Shown in pieces: positions 22,712-32,413 of a stretch of DNA of 47,025 nt. The notes beneath the pieces were generated by a model. It did not search any database, was not told the origin of the DNA, and saw only the letters and a list, made by a program, of their open reading frames with translations. A program made the position numbers and the translations under genes. The stretch covers positions 1 to 47,025 of the forward strand of contig NZ_AYMR01000033.1 of NCBI RefSeq assembly GCF_000633535.1, written 5' to 3'. Each line of letters starts with the position of its first letter. Positions within the stretch are counted from its first letter, which is position 1. Source of the DNA: Leifsonia aquatica H1aii (GTDB lineage: Bacteria; Actinomycetota; Actinomycetes; Actinomycetales; Microbacteriaceae).

Positions 22712-25150
22712 TCAGGGCTCGATGCTGTCGACGCCAAGGTCAATGGTTATAGGCTCACTGCCGTCGGCCTCGACATACAGCGAGGAGGTGCCGGCCATGG
22801 ACAGGCGGACGATCGCCAGCGCACGTCCACGGAAGAACTTTGTGTGCCCCGCCGAGAGAAAGGTTTCTGGACAGGGATCCGCAGAGCCGAGGGCGAGCAA
22901 TTCCCCCGGGCCGTCGAGCCGCGCCCGTACGTGGCTCGCTGATTCGTGGAGGAGCGTCCCGGCGGAATCAGTGACGCTGAGCTCGACGAAGGCCAGTTCG
23001 TTGCCGTCGAAGGCCGAGAAGTGGCTTGTCAGCTTGGCGCGCAACTCTGGCGCGCCGGAGGCTGTACGTAAGGTGAAGACCTCGCCGGACTCGCCAGCGC
23101 GGACGGCTCGCGCGGTGAGCGTTCCTTCGCGATAGACCAGCGTGGTCGTTCCGCGGAAGGCGTTGTTCGGACCGGTCTCCACCACGGCTACCCGCTCGTT
23201 CTCGAGCAGTAGCTCGACCTGATCGGCGTCGCTGTAGACCTCCACGCGCAGCTGTTGAGCACAGTGACCCGGCCATGTCCAGCTGGGCAGGCCGTCGGGC
23301 CAACTCCACGGAGTCGCGAGCTCGGTAACGTTCGGGTCGGCCTCGGCATGGACCATGACGTAAGGACTGCGTCGCCGCCCGAAGACGATCTCGCGATAGT
23401 AGGACTGCGGTCGGCGGTCGCCGATGAGGTCGATGTCTCCGCACCAGGCCGCGATCCACGGATAAGGTGCCGCAAGGACTGCTGTCTCGCCCGGGGTGAT
23501 TCGCTGGACGCGACCGATGCCGACCTCGCCCAAGTAGTCCCATCCTGTCCACGTGAAATCGCCGATCACATGCGGGAGATCTGTGACCAACTGCCAGTTC
23601 TTCGCGATGGTTGCTGGAAACGTTTCGGTACCGAGGATCACACGGTGGGGGAAGGTCTCGGGATCGGTCTCGTAGCGCGCTTCGAGGTAGTTCATCCCTG
23701 CGACATCAAGGAGAGCGAACGACTCGGCCGTGCGTTCCGTTGCGGTATCCGATGAGCCGACCATGTTCACCAATTCGCCCATGATCGACATCATGGTGTT
23801 GATGTCGGCGGATTCGCCGGCGGCTCCGATACCCATCGCCGCGGCCATCTTGCGCACCTCGTCCATGATCGAGAGCATTGCGTTGATCGAGTTCGTGATC
23901 GGGCGTGATTCGTCGAGATCGCGAGTTTTCTCGGCTTGTCGCCGGCCGAGAATGCCACCCCAGGGTGATCCCGTTTCGCCGATCTCATTGCCAATTCCGT
24001 AGAGGATCACACTGGGATGGTTGAGGTCTTTGCTGATCATCGCCTCCACATCGGATTCCCACCACTGCAGATAATCTTTCGAGTAGTCGTTGGGCGACTT
24101 ACCCGTGGTCCACATGTCGAAGGTTTCGTCGAGGACATACATTCCGTGACGATCACATGCGTCCAGAAGGGCCACGCTCATCGGGTGGTGGGCCGAGCGA
24201 ATCGCGTTGAACCCGGCGTTTTTCAGGCCGATGACCCTGCGCTCTTCGGCAGCCCCGTAGGTCGCTGCCCCGAGCAGGCCGTTGTCGTGATGGATGCACG
24301 CACCTCGCAAGTTTACGGGCTCACCATTGATCCGAAGTCCGTTCTTGGCGTCGACGCGGATTGTGCGAATTCCGAACGGCTGGGTCTCCGTGTCTAACTG
24401 CTGTGAGCCGTCGTGCACGGAGGCGGTGACCCGGTAGAGCGCGGGCGTGTTTTCGTGCCAGAGCAGAGGTGCATTGATGGTGAACCGGCTTCGCGAGCGT
24501 GCAGGTTCACCAGGCAGAACCGTGATGGGAGTGGAACTGCGGGCGACTTCAAATCCGTTTGGATCGGTAACGACGACACGCAACTCCACCGTTCGGATGT
24601 TTGAGGCGACGCTCGCGACGTCCACTCGGGTTTCGATCGTGGCGGAGACGGGATTCGCATCCATCGTGCGCACGCTCACTGCTGTTGGCGCTATATAGAC
24701 CTCACCAGCGGTGAGGAGGCGAACCGGCCGGTAGATCCCCGCACCTGAGTACCAACGCGAGTCTCGTCCGCAGCGGGCCTCAACGATCAGCTCATGCTCG
24801 ACCCCTGGCGGGCAGAAGCGCCCTAGGTCGGCTGTGAAACCGGTGTAACCGTTGGGGTGCTGGGCCACCAGCGCACCGTCGAGAGTCACACGGGCATCGC
24901 GGTAGACACCCTCAAACTCCATGAGGATTACGGAGTCTTCGGCGCTGCGGGTGAGTGGGCGTCGGTACTCCCAGACGCCGCCGGGGAAATAGCCTACGGC
25001 TGGATCGCCTTCGGGGTCACGTTCGAGGCTGATGACGGCGTCGTGTGGGACTTCGACGTCACGATACTCCTCCGAGACTGCAAGTGACTCAGCGAACGAT
25101 TCGCTTCTGGACCGCACCTGCCAGCCCGATTTGAGCAATGTCTTCTTCAT
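22712..25150 (-). CDS. GH2-family glycoside hydrolase (beta-galactosidase/glucuronidase-like)
   Basis: This 812-residue enzyme has the GH2 order: sugar-binding sandwich (VPHDAVISLERD, GVWEYRRPL, NGYTGFTADL), immunoglobulin-like domain, TIM barrel and C-terminal domains. The catalytic acid/base is in YGIGNEIGETG and the nucleophile probably in VILGTETFPA. An unusual Met-rich insert (NAMLSIMDEVRKMAAAMG... MMSIMGELVNMVG) follows the acid/base motif. No secretion signal is seen. The ATG is eight bases after AAAGGA. Position between ApnL-like and GH140-like genes suggests action on an apiose-containing plant oligosaccharide such as rhamnogalacturonan II fragments; exact linkage cannot be read. Confidence 0.83.
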   Translation of the reverse strand: MKKTLLKSGWQVRSRSESFAESLAVSEEYRDVEVPHDAVISLERDPEGDPAVGYFPGGVWEYRRPLTRSAEDSVILMEFEGVYRDARVTLDGALVAQHPNGYTGFTADLGRFCPPGVEHELIVEARCGRDSRWYSGAGIYRPVRLLTAGEVYIAPTAVSVRTMDANPVSATIETRVDVASVASNIRTVELRVVVTDPNGFEVARSSTPITVLPGEPARSRSRFTINAPLLWHENTPALYRVTASVHDGSQQLDTETQPFGIRTIRVDAKNGLRINGEPVNLRGACIHHDNGLLGAATYGAAEERRVIGLKNAGFNAIRSAHHPMSVALLDACDRHGMYVLDETFDMWTTGKSPNDYSKDYLQWWESDVEAMISKDLNHPSVILYGIGNEIGETGSPWGGILGRRQAEKTRDLDESRPITNSINAMLSIMDEVRKMAAAMGIGAAGESADINTMMSIMGELVNMVGSSDTATERTAESFALLDVAGMNYLEARYETDPETFPHRVILGTETFPATIAKNWQLVTDLPHVIGDFTWTGWDYLGEVGIGRVQRITPGETAVLAAPYPWIAAWCGDIDLIGDRRPQSYYREIVFGRRRSPYVMVHAEADPNVTELATPWSWPDGLPSWTWPGHCAQQLRVEVYSDADQVELLLENERVAVVETGPNNAFRGTTTLVYREGTLTARAVRAGESGEVFTLRTASGAPELRAKLTSHFSAFDGNELAFVELSVTDSAGTLLHESASHVRARLDGPGELLALGSADPCPETFLSAGHTKFFRGRALAIVRLSMAGTSSLYVEADGSEPITIDLGVDSIEP

Positions 25151-25151
25151 C

Positions 25152-26978
25152 TCATTGTTCCTTTCGCACCCTTCGCGCGTCGGGGGTGGAGTCGGCTATG
25201 ATCGCGGTCTCAAAGCGCGCCCAACTGAAGGGTCCCAAGTGGAGCTCATGCTCCTGGCCGGACGTCAGGATGCGGATAGGGCGAGCCGAATCGTCGATAT
25301 TGGCCGCGAGGACATTTGCCCTCCCCGCGTTTGCCGCACCCACCGCCCAGACCTTTCCATCGGGGCTGTCTGCCCAGAGGAGGGTCCCGTTGCCAGCTGA
25401 CAGCTCTGTTAGGGCATGGAAGGCTTCGTGGGCTGGATGCGATCGCCCCGTCGCATCCATGAAGCCACGCGCACCCCAGCTCTCGAACCAAGCAAGGGAC
25501 GCTACACCAGGCACGAGGTGTGCCGCCGCCGAGGCGATAAGCCACGCCGCCAGCTCGGGAGACTGGGTGCGCGGGTCTCCTGCATCGTGAAAAGCCGCGC
25601 CGTAGCCTTCGACAAGATCGGTTCGAGTCGGCCGGGCCGGTGCGGTGGTGGCCACACTATTGAATCGCGGGCGCAGTGTTACGGGGCCGACTACAACGGG
25701 CGAAGGTCCGGCGATCTCGGTCGCCTGCTGAGCAGATAGCCGTTGCATGGCAACGGCCTCAACCAGCTGAGCCGTCGTCTGGTCATGGAAAAGGGGCGTG
25801 GAGCTGAATGAAACTTCGTCCAGGAACTCGGGGAGCTCAGCGACGAAGCGGTTCAGCTCGGTGAAATGAGCGCGGCTCCCACCGGCGATCCGCGTCACGA
25901 GCTGGTGGGCGGCGAGAGCATCCCGCAGCGCCGTCGCTGCTGCGTCTGTGCTCACATGCGATTCGGCGTCGTACACCCCGATGCGCTCGATCGTCGTTCC
26001 TCGCTCGGCAACACGAGCGAGCGCGGCGACTGCGAGATCGATCGCCGCGAACTCGCTCTCGCTGGCCACCAATCGAACATCCAGCACGGTGGCCTCCGCG
26101 ACTGCCCGGTTGAGCGCAGCCGACCAGTTCATACTCTGGAGGTCCAGTTCCACGAGTTGCCGGCAGAAGGCAGCGGCGGATTGTGGAGCCGGATCTGGAT
26201 CGTTCGACGCGGTTGCGAATATCGAGGCAAAGGGTGCTCCTGAGAGCCGCAACTTGAGCGACGAAGTGTCGGCGCGGGGCGGTGCTGCGAAACCGTCAGC
26301 GGTCGGCTCGACGGACAGCCTCAGGCATTGGCGGATCTTCTCGCCGGCGGCGATTCGGTAAGGAAAGGGATCGGCAAGCGGACGTGAGTAGGTTTTGAAC
26401 GACGCGTCCGTCCAGTTGCGCTGATCTTCCATCTCAAAGACCTCGCCCAGCAACGTGAGAGAGAAGTCCGCTGCCCTGCCCCTCCACCGGTACCCTGAGA
26501 CGTCCGTCGCGGGCTGATGCGGCTCGATCCTGGTCGGGAATACTCTGCGGGTGATGGACTTGTCACTGTGTATGACGGTCAGGTCGTTTCCGGACAGCGC
26601 GGGGGAGTGCAGAACGACGAGGCCGCTTCGGTTGGTTCGGAGCCCAGCACCTGCTTCGAGTTCGAGCGTCGCACCAAACGTCGGGCCGATCGCCTGAAGC
26701 TCGAGCCGGGCGGACACCGGGGAATAGCCGTCGCTGTGAGCCATCAGTGTCAGTACGATCGAGGCATCGCCGCCCGCTCTTTCGGAGACGTTCACCTGTT
26801 CCCACTCGAGGGTCTGCCAATCTGCGTCCCTGACGACGACGCGGATCGCGCGCAGCGCAGGAACGTTCTCCCAGAAGAGGTCTGCGATCTCGGCTCCCCG
26901 TCGCCGGAACGACCACGCGCCGAGACGGCACTCCACGTCTTCGAGGTGATGCCAAATGGTATTCACGAGACAGGTCAC
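25152..26978 (-). CDS. apnL: D-apionate lactonase-like protein (ApnL)
   Basis: This 608-residue protein has an N-terminal sandwich (LGAWSFRRRGAEIADLFWENVPALRAIRV) and a central barrel-like part (FVAELPEFLDEVSFSSTPLFHDQT, VVGPVTLRPRFNS). The C-terminal part (VPGVASLAWFESWGARGFMD, HPAHEAFHALTELSAGNG) looks like a glycosidase-type barrel end. I recognise the ApnL family by overall layout and by the neighbouring ApnO- and OiaC-like genes. ApnL opens D-apionolactone to D-apionate. GTG at 26978 starts shortly after the SDR stop with no strong ribosome binding site; a GTG at 26966 is possible. The assignment rests largely on context. Confidence 0.6.
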   Translation of the reverse strand: MTCLVNTIWHHLEDVECRLGAWSFRRRGAEIADLFWENVPALRAIRVVVRDADWQTLEWEQVNVSERAGGDASIVLTLMAHSDGYSPVSARLELQAIGPTFGATLELEAGAGLRTNRSGLVVLHSPALSGNDLTVIHSDKSITRRVFPTRIEPHQPATDVSGYRWRGRAADFSLTLLGEVFEMEDQRNWTDASFKTYSRPLADPFPYRIAAGEKIRQCLRLSVEPTADGFAAPPRADTSSLKLRLSGAPFASIFATASNDPDPAPQSAAAFCRQLVELDLQSMNWSAALNRAVAEATVLDVRLVASESEFAAIDLAVAALARVAERGTTIERIGVYDAESHVSTDAAATALRDALAAHQLVTRIAGGSRAHFTELNRFVAELPEFLDEVSFSSTPLFHDQTTAQLVEAVAMQRLSAQQATEIAGPSPVVVGPVTLRPRFNSVATTAPARPTRTDLVEGYGAAFHDAGDPRTQSPELAAWLIASAAAHLVPGVASLAWFESWGARGFMDATGRSHPAHEAFHALTELSAGNGTLLWADSPDGKVWAVGAANAGRANVLAANIDDSARPIRILTSGQEHELHLGPFSWARFETAIIADSTPDARRVRKEQ

Positions 26979-26980
26979 TT

Positions 26981-27736
26981 TCAGATCGTGGTCATGCCGC
27001 CGTCGACGTGGAAGAGGCCCCCCGTTGCGAACGCAGAGTCGTCCCCTGCGAGGTAAACCATGATTCCCGCGACGTCTTCGCCGGTTCCGGGACGTCCCAT
27101 CGGAATACGCCCGATGATCGCGGCACGCGCCCCCGGATCGGTAACAATTGCATTCACGAGTGAGGTCTCCGTGTAGGCCGGTATAACTGCGTTGACCCGG
27201 ATAGCGTGTTTTGCGTAGGCGGCTGCCACGGTTCGTGTCAAACCGTGGATTCCGGCCTTGGTAGTGCTGTAAGCCGTGAAGTCCTTTCCCTCGCCGTTGA
27301 TACCGGTAGGGCTTCCTGTCACGATGATCGAGCCGCCCCCTTCTGCCAGCATTGCCCGGACGGCGTACTTGACGGTGAGGAATGTGCCGGTGAGATTGAC
27401 GGAGAGGGTGTGCTGCCAGATGTCCAACTCGAGTTCAGCGATCGGGGCGTCCTGCCCGAATAGCTGAACTCCCGCGTTGGCGACCACGACATTCGGGGTC
27501 CAGCCGCTTGCTGAAAGTCTCGTGTACGCCGCGGCGACGGACTCCTCTGCGGCGATGTCCATGGCCTCGGCCCGGGCGTGCTCGCCGATCGTTCTGGCGG
27601 CGCGCTCTGCCGCCGATGCGTCGCGATCCGCGATAATCACTCGGGCACCCTCGAGTGCGAAACGTTGGGCGACCGCGAGGCCGATTCCCGTTGCCGAACC
27701 AGTGATGAGAGCGGTCTTTCCAACCAGTGTCGTCAT
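26981..27736 (-). CDS. SDR-family oxidoreductase, candidate D-apiose dehydrogenase
   Basis: This 251-residue classical short-chain dehydrogenase has TGSATGIG (cofactor binding), ADRDAS (the Asp favours NAD), NAGV, the catalytic TGSPTG Ser region with YSTTKAG (Tyr and Lys), and the C-terminal GGLFHVDGGMTT. The ATG follows GAGGAG. It lies between the ApnO-like and ApnL-like genes, the place where an oxidation of apiose to apionolactone is needed. The characterised D-apiose dehydrogenase ApsD is of the Gfo/Idh/MocA type, so an SDR here would be a non-homologous replacement. Function is inferred from context only. Confidence 0.8.
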   Translation of the reverse strand: MTTLVGKTALITGSATGIGLAVAQRFALEGARVIIADRDASAAERAARTIGEHARAEAMDIAAEESVAAAYTRLSASGWTPNVVVANAGVQLFGQDAPIAELELDIWQHTLSVNLTGTFLTVKYAVRAMLAEGGGSIIVTGSPTGINGEGKDFTAYSTTKAGIHGLTRTVAAAYAKHAIRVNAVIPAYTETSLVNAIVTDPGARAAIIGRIPMGRPGTGEDVAGIMVYLAGDDSAFATGGLFHVDGGMTTI

Positions 27737-27745
27737 GACAGCTCC

Positions 27746-28612
27746 TCAGCGCTCGATCCGGCTCAGATGCAGCATCCTGGCCAGGTTCCTATCGAGCTCA
27801 TCGTCTCGGAAGATCTTCTTCCAATCTTCTTTAATGATCGACTCGCGTCCATAGTCCATCGCGATCAGGCAGGCGTCGCTGAACGGATTGTCTCCCCGCA
27901 GCCCGTTTGCGAGGGCGACCTGGGTGTGCCCGTACAGAATGCTGCGTGCTGCTTCCTCTGGTACGCCCATCGTGTGGACTGCTTCGTGCAGGGCTTCGTT
28001 CAGGAGGCGACCGATCATGCATGCGACAGTCTCGACGAGAGTGGGCTCTAGTTGGGCGAGTTGCTTCACGCTCACCCAATGCACGTCGATCACAGGGGCG
28101 TAGATCGCTCGGATCGTGGCTTCGGCAATCGCGGTAGCGGCTGGATCCACGCGATCCAGAGCGGCGATGGCGTCCTGGGGGGCAGCAATCCCGCCGAAAG
28201 TGTCCGCCCACTCCTCCTTCGTAGTGCGCTCCAAAAAGACGGACGGGTGGCAGGGATGGGCGACTGCCTGGATGACATCGGGACGAGTTGTGAGCAGCCC
28301 GGCGTAAGCCGCTGCCGGGTCGAGGGTGAGCACCAGCGCACCTGGGCGAAGTTGAGGCACGAGGTCGGCGGTCACCTCCTTAAGGGCGAGGTCGGGGACC
28401 GCCAGCACGAAGATCTCCGCGTTGGCGATGGCTTCCTTTGCTGAGGAGAGCTCGTGACCGGCTGCCGCGACGCGTGCTTGTCCGGCGGGAGATGTCTCGA
28501 CGTACCAGACGTCGTGCTGGCTGTTTGCGAGGTTGTTGGAAACCCGGATTCCCATCTTTCCCCCGGCGCCGAAGACGGCGATCTTCTGGTTGTAGTGCGC
28601 GGTTGCAGTCAC
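27746..28612 (-). CDS. apnO: D-apionate oxidoisomerase-like dehydrogenase (ApnO)
   Basis: This 288-residue protein has an N-terminal Rossmann domain (IAVFGAGGKMGIRVSNNLA) and a helical C-terminal domain of the 6-phosphogluconate/3-hydroxyacid dehydrogenase type (VAHPCHPSVFLERTTKEEWADTFGG, PTLVETVACMIGRLLNEALHEAV). ApnO enzymes convert D-apionate to 3-oxo-isoapionate with NAD. The start is GTG at 28612, overlapping the preceding stop (GTGA) with AAGGAG seven bases upstream. Its product would be the substrate of the adjacent OiaC-like protein. Family membership is firm; the apionate specificity rests on the operon. Confidence 0.72.
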   Translation of the reverse strand: MTATAHYNQKIAVFGAGGKMGIRVSNNLANSQHDVWYVETSPAGQARVAAAGHELSSAKEAIANAEIFVLAVPDLALKEVTADLVPQLRPGALVLTLDPAAAYAGLLTTRPDVIQAVAHPCHPSVFLERTTKEEWADTFGGIAAPQDAIAALDRVDPAATAIAEATIRAIYAPVIDVHWVSVKQLAQLEPTLVETVACMIGRLLNEALHEAVHTMGVPEEAARSILYGHTQVALANGLRGDNPFSDACLIAMDYGRESIIKEDWKKIFRDDELDRNLARMLHLSRIER

Positions 28613-29403
28613 GGTAGTCTCCTTAGGTAGTCGATGGTTCTACGCGTCCATTCGCGTTCGATGCCGATGGTGGTCTGAGGGTCGCCGGCCCACGTCACCC
28701 AGTGCTCGACGATCTCGTCGATTCCGCGGTCAGCGGGCGAGCATCGGTCGCGTAGCGCAGGATAATCGTGGAGGCCTTCACCCATGCGGGCACCTGAGTA
28801 GGTGAACCCGACGAAACCGTTGCGACGCCGGAACGCGAAATCTTTCACATGGATGTTTTTTGTGTGGCCGGCAGCCTGCTCAACGCAATCCTGGGGATTC
28901 TCCAGACGAGCCACGACGTTGGCCGGATCGAGGCAGATGCCGAGCCATTCGCTGCCCACGCTGTCGACGAGAGCAACCAGGTCTTCAGTTGCGACCTCCT
29001 CGTAGGTCTCCAAAGCCAGCGTTATGCCGGCGGCTTCGAAGTCGGGCATGATGTCTTCCAGGATGCGCGCCGCCGCCTCGATGGCGGGCCTCCCGGCAGA
29101 ACTGGGCAGCATCGAACGGACCAGGGACGCGTCAAACAGCTCCGCCAGACGCAGGTAACGGGTCAGCCCTTCCGGTTCGATTCCCTTCGTCCCCAGTTGG
29201 ATCCGTACGCCGAGGTCGCGAGCAAATCGCGCGTGAGCGGCAAGTTCGCTCTTCGAGAAGGTCTCGAGGGGGCGATAGTCGCAGATCTGGAAGAGATCCA
29301 CTCCCATCGATCGGGTCTGCTCCAGTTCGTCCCGGAGCGTCAGCGGTTCCGGGGCAAGATTCGAATGCTGCCAAAAGAAGGCGTAGCTCCCCAAGCCGAT
29401 CAT
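28609..29403 (-). CDS. oiaC: 3-oxo-isoapionate decarboxylase-like protein (OiaC)
   Basis: This 264-residue xylose-isomerase-like TIM barrel of the sugar phosphate isomerase/epimerase group starts GLGSYAFFWQHS. Metal-ligand candidates are seen in ALETYEEV, ICLDPANVV, IHVKDFAF and IGIEREW, which follow the usual Glu/Asp/His/Glu order. OiaC decarboxylates 3-oxo-isoapionate to L-erythrulose. The ATG overlaps the TPI-like stop (ATGA). The ApnO-like gene next door and the erythrulose-phosphate enzymes upstream support this role. Confidence 0.72.
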   Translation of the reverse strand: MIGLGSYAFFWQHSNLAPEPLTLRDELEQTRSMGVDLFQICDYRPLETFSKSELAAHARFARDLGVRIQLGTKGIEPEGLTRYLRLAELFDASLVRSMLPSSAGRPAIEAAARILEDIMPDFEAAGITLALETYEEVATEDLVALVDSVGSEWLGICLDPANVVARLENPQDCVEQAAGHTKNIHVKDFAFRRRNGFVGFTYSGARMGEGLHDYPALRDRCSPADRGIDEIVEHWVTWAGDPQTTIGIEREWTRRTIDYLRRLP

Positions 29404-30170
29404 GCGTTGGCCTGCGTCTGTCGAAGCGCCTCATCGACCACTTGGATGAGTGCGGTCGGGTCGTGCGCGAAGCGACCGAGAAAGAGACCATTCACGGAGT
29501 CCCCAAGACGCCCCAACAACCCTGGACCTGCTGAGCCGCCGTACAGGACGGCTGAGCCCGCGCGCGCCGGATCGGCATTGAGGCAACGCCGGAGCGCGGC
29601 GGCGACTTCTGAGATATGGTCCGGTTCCGCTGGCAGAGATGCTCCGATCGCCCAAACCGGTTCGTAGGCCACGACGACGGGCCCAAGTGGCGCACCACGA
29701 AGGGATTGCTGCAGTTGCAGGCACACTTCGGTAGCGGCCGCCCCGGTCGATATCTGAGAACTCTCCCCAAGGCACAAGATCGGAGTCAGGTTGTGGCGCA
29801 AAGCAGCGGCCACCTTGGCCGCCACGACCTCGTCATCCTCTCCGTAACGGGCTCGACGCTCGGCATGCCCGATCTCTGCGAAGCGAACTCCCAGCTCTGC
29901 AAGCTCGGATGCCGTCACCTCGCCGGTTGCCGCTCCCGCTTCTTCTGAGGAAACATCCTGAGCCGCGATCTGGACGCGCGTGCCGGCAAAAGCGGTGAGA
30001 GCGGCCGGAATCTGAACGAATGTGGGCGCCACGAAGAGGGACACATCCCCGGAGCGCACAGCGGGGTGCTTCCCGGCCGATCGAGCTACCGCCGAACACC
30101 ACTCTACGGCGCGCGAGTATCCGAAATAGGCCTTCAGGCTGACACCAACAGTAATGGGCCCATTCAGCAC
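29400..30170 (-). CDS. lerI: Triosephosphate-isomerase-like protein, likely L-erythrulose 1-phosphate isomerase
   Basis: This 256-residue TIM has VGVSLKAYF (catalytic Lys), [13 protein letters not shown] (His region), AYEPVWAIG (catalytic Glu) and the phosphate loop LYGGSAGPG. The first motif reads SLK instead of the glycolytic NWK, as in erythrulose-phosphate isomerases (EryH/LerI). The start is GTG at 30170, overlapping the RpiB-like gene by seven bases with GAGGAG eight bases upstream. Beside a DhaKL kinase and an RpiB-like gene it would interconvert L-erythrulose 1-phosphate and D-erythrulose 4-phosphate, not glycolytic triose phosphates. Confidence 0.8.
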   Translation of the reverse strand: MLNGPITVGVSLKAYFGYSRAVEWCSAVARSAGKHPAVRSGDVSLFVAPTFVQIPAALTAFAGTRVQIAAQDVSSEEAGAATGEVTASELAELGVRFAEIGHAERRARYGEDDEVVAAKVAAALRHNLTPILCLGESSQISTGAAATEVCLQLQQSLRGAPLGPVVVAYEPVWAIGASLPAEPDHISEVAAALRRCLNADPARAGSAVLYGGSAGPGLLGRLGDSVNGLFLGRFAHDPTALIQVVDEALRQTQANA

Positions 30171-30634
30171 GACCCGGTCTCCTCGTAGCGCGTGATGACG
30201 CCGACTTTTGCCGCGCTGGCTGACGAGGGGTCGAAGCGGCAGCTCAACCACTCACGCACAAGACGACGCGCCAATTCGATTCCGATGACCCTCTGCCCCA
30301 TGGTGAGTATCTGAGCGTCGTTGGAGAGGATCGACCGTTCTACTGAGAAAGAGTCATGCGCGGTGACGGCCCGGATACCGGGCACCTTGTTCGCGCTGAT
30401 GGCCATTCCGAGTCCGGTTCCACAGATCAGGAGCGCCCGATCTGCGTTTCCGCTCGCGACGGTTTCCGCTGCAGCAATCGCGACCGCCGGGTAGGGGGTC
30501 TGACCGTCCGCAGCGACTCCAACGTCTTCGACGCTTGCGACCAGCGGGTTGCTTTCGAGGTCCCGCTTCAGGACTTCTTTATAGTCGTATCCGGCCTCGT
30601 CGCACCCGATCACGATACGTAGGGGGTTTTTCAT
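30164..30634 (-). CDS. derI: RpiB-like isomerase, likely D-erythrulose 4-phosphate isomerase
   Basis: This 156-residue RpiB/LacAB-family protein has [17 protein letters not shown] and the catalytic cysteine loop [32 protein letters not shown]. Length fits RpiB and EryI/DerI. In erythrulose pathways this family converts D-erythrulose 4-phosphate to D-erythrose 4-phosphate. The ATG overlaps the kinase stop as TGATG with AGGAG upstream. A ribose-5-phosphate role cannot be excluded from sequence. Confidence 0.85.
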   Translation of the reverse strand: MKNPLRIVIGCDEAGYDYKEVLKRDLESNPLVASVEDVGVAADGQTPYPAVAIAAAETVASGNADRALLICGTGLGMAISANKVPGIRAVTAHDSFSVERSILSNDAQILTMGQRVIGIELARRLVREWLSCRFDPSSASAAKVGVITRYEETGSC

Positions 30635-32388
30635 CAGCGAGGTTCTCCTTCTGGGCAGATCGGCAGATGTTCGGCGAGAGTGCCCCCCACCGCCGAGACG
30701 ATCAGTGCGAAGGAGTGTGCCCCCGCATCAGGCGTCCCGACAGCGCGCTGACCGTGGGTGCGGGCGCGTCCCTTCCGCGGCGTGAGCTCGGCCGTCGCCG
30801 CAGCTGCGAGCGTTGCCCGCTCGGCCGCCAAACGCCAGGCTTGAGCGAGCTCGTCGCCGGCCTCTACTCGAGCGTTGAGCTCCTCGGTGAAAGGAACCAG
30901 CGCATCGACCATGGTCTTGTCTCCGGGGCGCGCACCACCTTGCCGCATGACCCTTTCGCAGGCATTGCGGACGCCGCGCGCAACCGTGCGTGTGTCGGGT
31001 ATCCCGTGGTCGGTGACGGCGACTCCGATGGACTCCAGAATCGCACCCCAGAGAATCCCGGAGGTGCCGCCGGCGCGATCTGACCATGCGTGGGCGGCGG
31101 CGGTCAAAGTCGATCCTGCTCCCGCTCCTTCAGCGACTGCACGGGTTGCGGCCTCACTGGCCGCAATGGAGCCGCGACGCATGCCGATACCGTGGTCGCC
31201 ATCACCAGCGATCGCATCGATACGGCCGAGATCATCCGCGTTAGCGTCGATAACCCGGGCGATCGCTGCCATCGTTGCTGCGACCATGTTCGCGCAGACA
31301 ACGGATTCCTGGTCTCCCGGGGTTGTGGCCTCGGTCATGGCCTCACCAAGAGGCTCGAAAGTTTCTGGCAGCGCATCTCCTCCCCGCCTAGACGGGTTAC
31401 CTCGCCGGAATGCGGGTGCGTTCACCGGATGCTGCCAGAGGTCCTCAAGTTCGTCGTCCAACCAGAGGAGAGTGAGGGAGAGCCCGCGCATATCAAAGCT
31501 CGTGCAGAACTCGCCGATCTGAGGGTCGACAATCCCAACCCCCGCGTTGCGCAGCTTTGCGCTGACGGCGGAGTACACCACGAAAAGCTCTTCGGCTTTG
31601 AACGCCCCGAGCCCATTCAGGAATGGAACAGCGCGCATCCCGCTGTCCGGGGGTGCCTCGGCAAGCAGCCGATCCACGAGCATGGTGGCAAGTTCGCTGG
31701 CATCCGGGCTGTTTACCAGGTCGATCCCCGGCTCGCCGTGAATGCCGAGCCCGAGCGCCATCTTCCCGGCGGGCACATGAAACAACGGCTCAGTGGCGCC
31801 GGGAAGGCTGCAGCCGCTGAACGCCACCCCGATCGAGCGAACCCGGTCGTTTGCGTGACGCGTGAGTCGGGCCACCTCCTCGAGAGAGCCGCCACGCTCG
31901 GCGGCGGCGGCGGCGAGGAGGAAAACCGGCAGATCGCCGGCAATCCCACGGCGTTCCTGCCGACGCTCGGGGGGAGCACTGCAGATGTCATCGGTAACGG
32001 CCACGGTGATGCAAGGAATCCCCTCGCTACGGAGCTGGTCAGCGGCCGCTTCGAAATTCAGCACGTCTCCGGCGTAATTGCCGTAGCTCAGCAGAACCCC
32101 ACCGTCCACATGCGCGGCACGCGCCACCGCAGCCACCTGCCGCGCGGAGGGAGATGCGAAGACGTCTCCGAGAGCGGCCCCGTGGGCCAGCCCTTCTCCG
32201 ACGAGGCCGGCAAAGGCAGGGTAATGCCCGGAGCCTCCACCGACCACAAGTGCGACTTCACCGTGAGGCGCAGGACGTCGTCGAAGAATTCCGCCAGTCG
32301 TGCGGCGGACCATTGAGTAGTGTGCCGCGATGAATCCCGATGTCATCTCGTCGACGAAACGATCGGCGCTGGTGAGAGCAGAGTTCAT
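30634..32388 (-). CDS. lerK: DhaK-DhaL fusion kinase, likely erythrulose kinase
   Basis: This 584-residue ATP-dependent dihydroxyacetone-kinase-type enzyme has an N-terminal DhaK domain with [16 protein letters not shown] and the substrate-binding His in [13 protein letters not shown]. The C-terminal DhaL domain has [15 protein letters not shown] (Mg-ATP aspartates) and GGTSGILWG. Such fusions phosphorylate dihydroxyacetone, D-erythrulose or L-erythrulose. Downstream isomerases and the OiaC-like gene point to L-erythrulose here. ATG at 32388 is chosen because the protein then begins directly before the DhaK domain; it has only a weak ribosome binding site. The gap to the transporter stop is 25 bases. 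Confidence 0.85.
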   Translation of the reverse strand: MNSALTSADRFVDEMTSGFIAAHYSMVRRTTGGILRRRPAPHGEVALVVGGGSGHYPAFAGLVGEGLAHGAALGDVFASPSARQVAAVARAAHVDGGVLLSYGNYAGDVLNFEAAADQLRSEGIPCITVAVTDDICSAPPERRQERRGIAGDLPVFLLAAAAAERGGSLEEVARLTRHANDRVRSIGVAFSGCSLPGATEPLFHVPAGKMALGLGIHGEPGIDLVNSPDASELATMLVDRLLAEAPPDSGMRAVPFLNGLGAFKAEELFVVYSAVSAKLRNAGVGIVDPQIGEFCTSFDMRGLSLTLLWLDDELEDLWQHPVNAPAFRRGNPSRRGGDALPETFEPLGEAMTEATTPGDQESVVCANMVAATMAAIARVIDANADDLGRIDAIAGDGDHGIGMRRGSIAASEAATRAVAEGAGAGSTLTAAAHAWSDRAGGTSGILWGAILESIGVAVTDHGIPDTRTVARGVRNACERVMRQGGARPGDKTMVDALVPFTEELNARVEAGDELAQAWRLAAERATLAAAATAELTPRKGRARTHGQRAVGTPDAGAHSFALIVSAVGGTLAEHLPICPEGEPR

Positions 32389-32413
32389 ATTCCGTATCTT
32401 TCGGTCGGTTTTA

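Noticed and set aside
29400-30634. Glycolytic TpiA and pentose-phosphate RpiB
   Set aside because: Linkage to a DhaKL kinase and to OiaC/ApnO-like genes, plus the altered SLK motif of the TPI-like protein, favours erythrulose-phosphate isomerases, although this is not proven.
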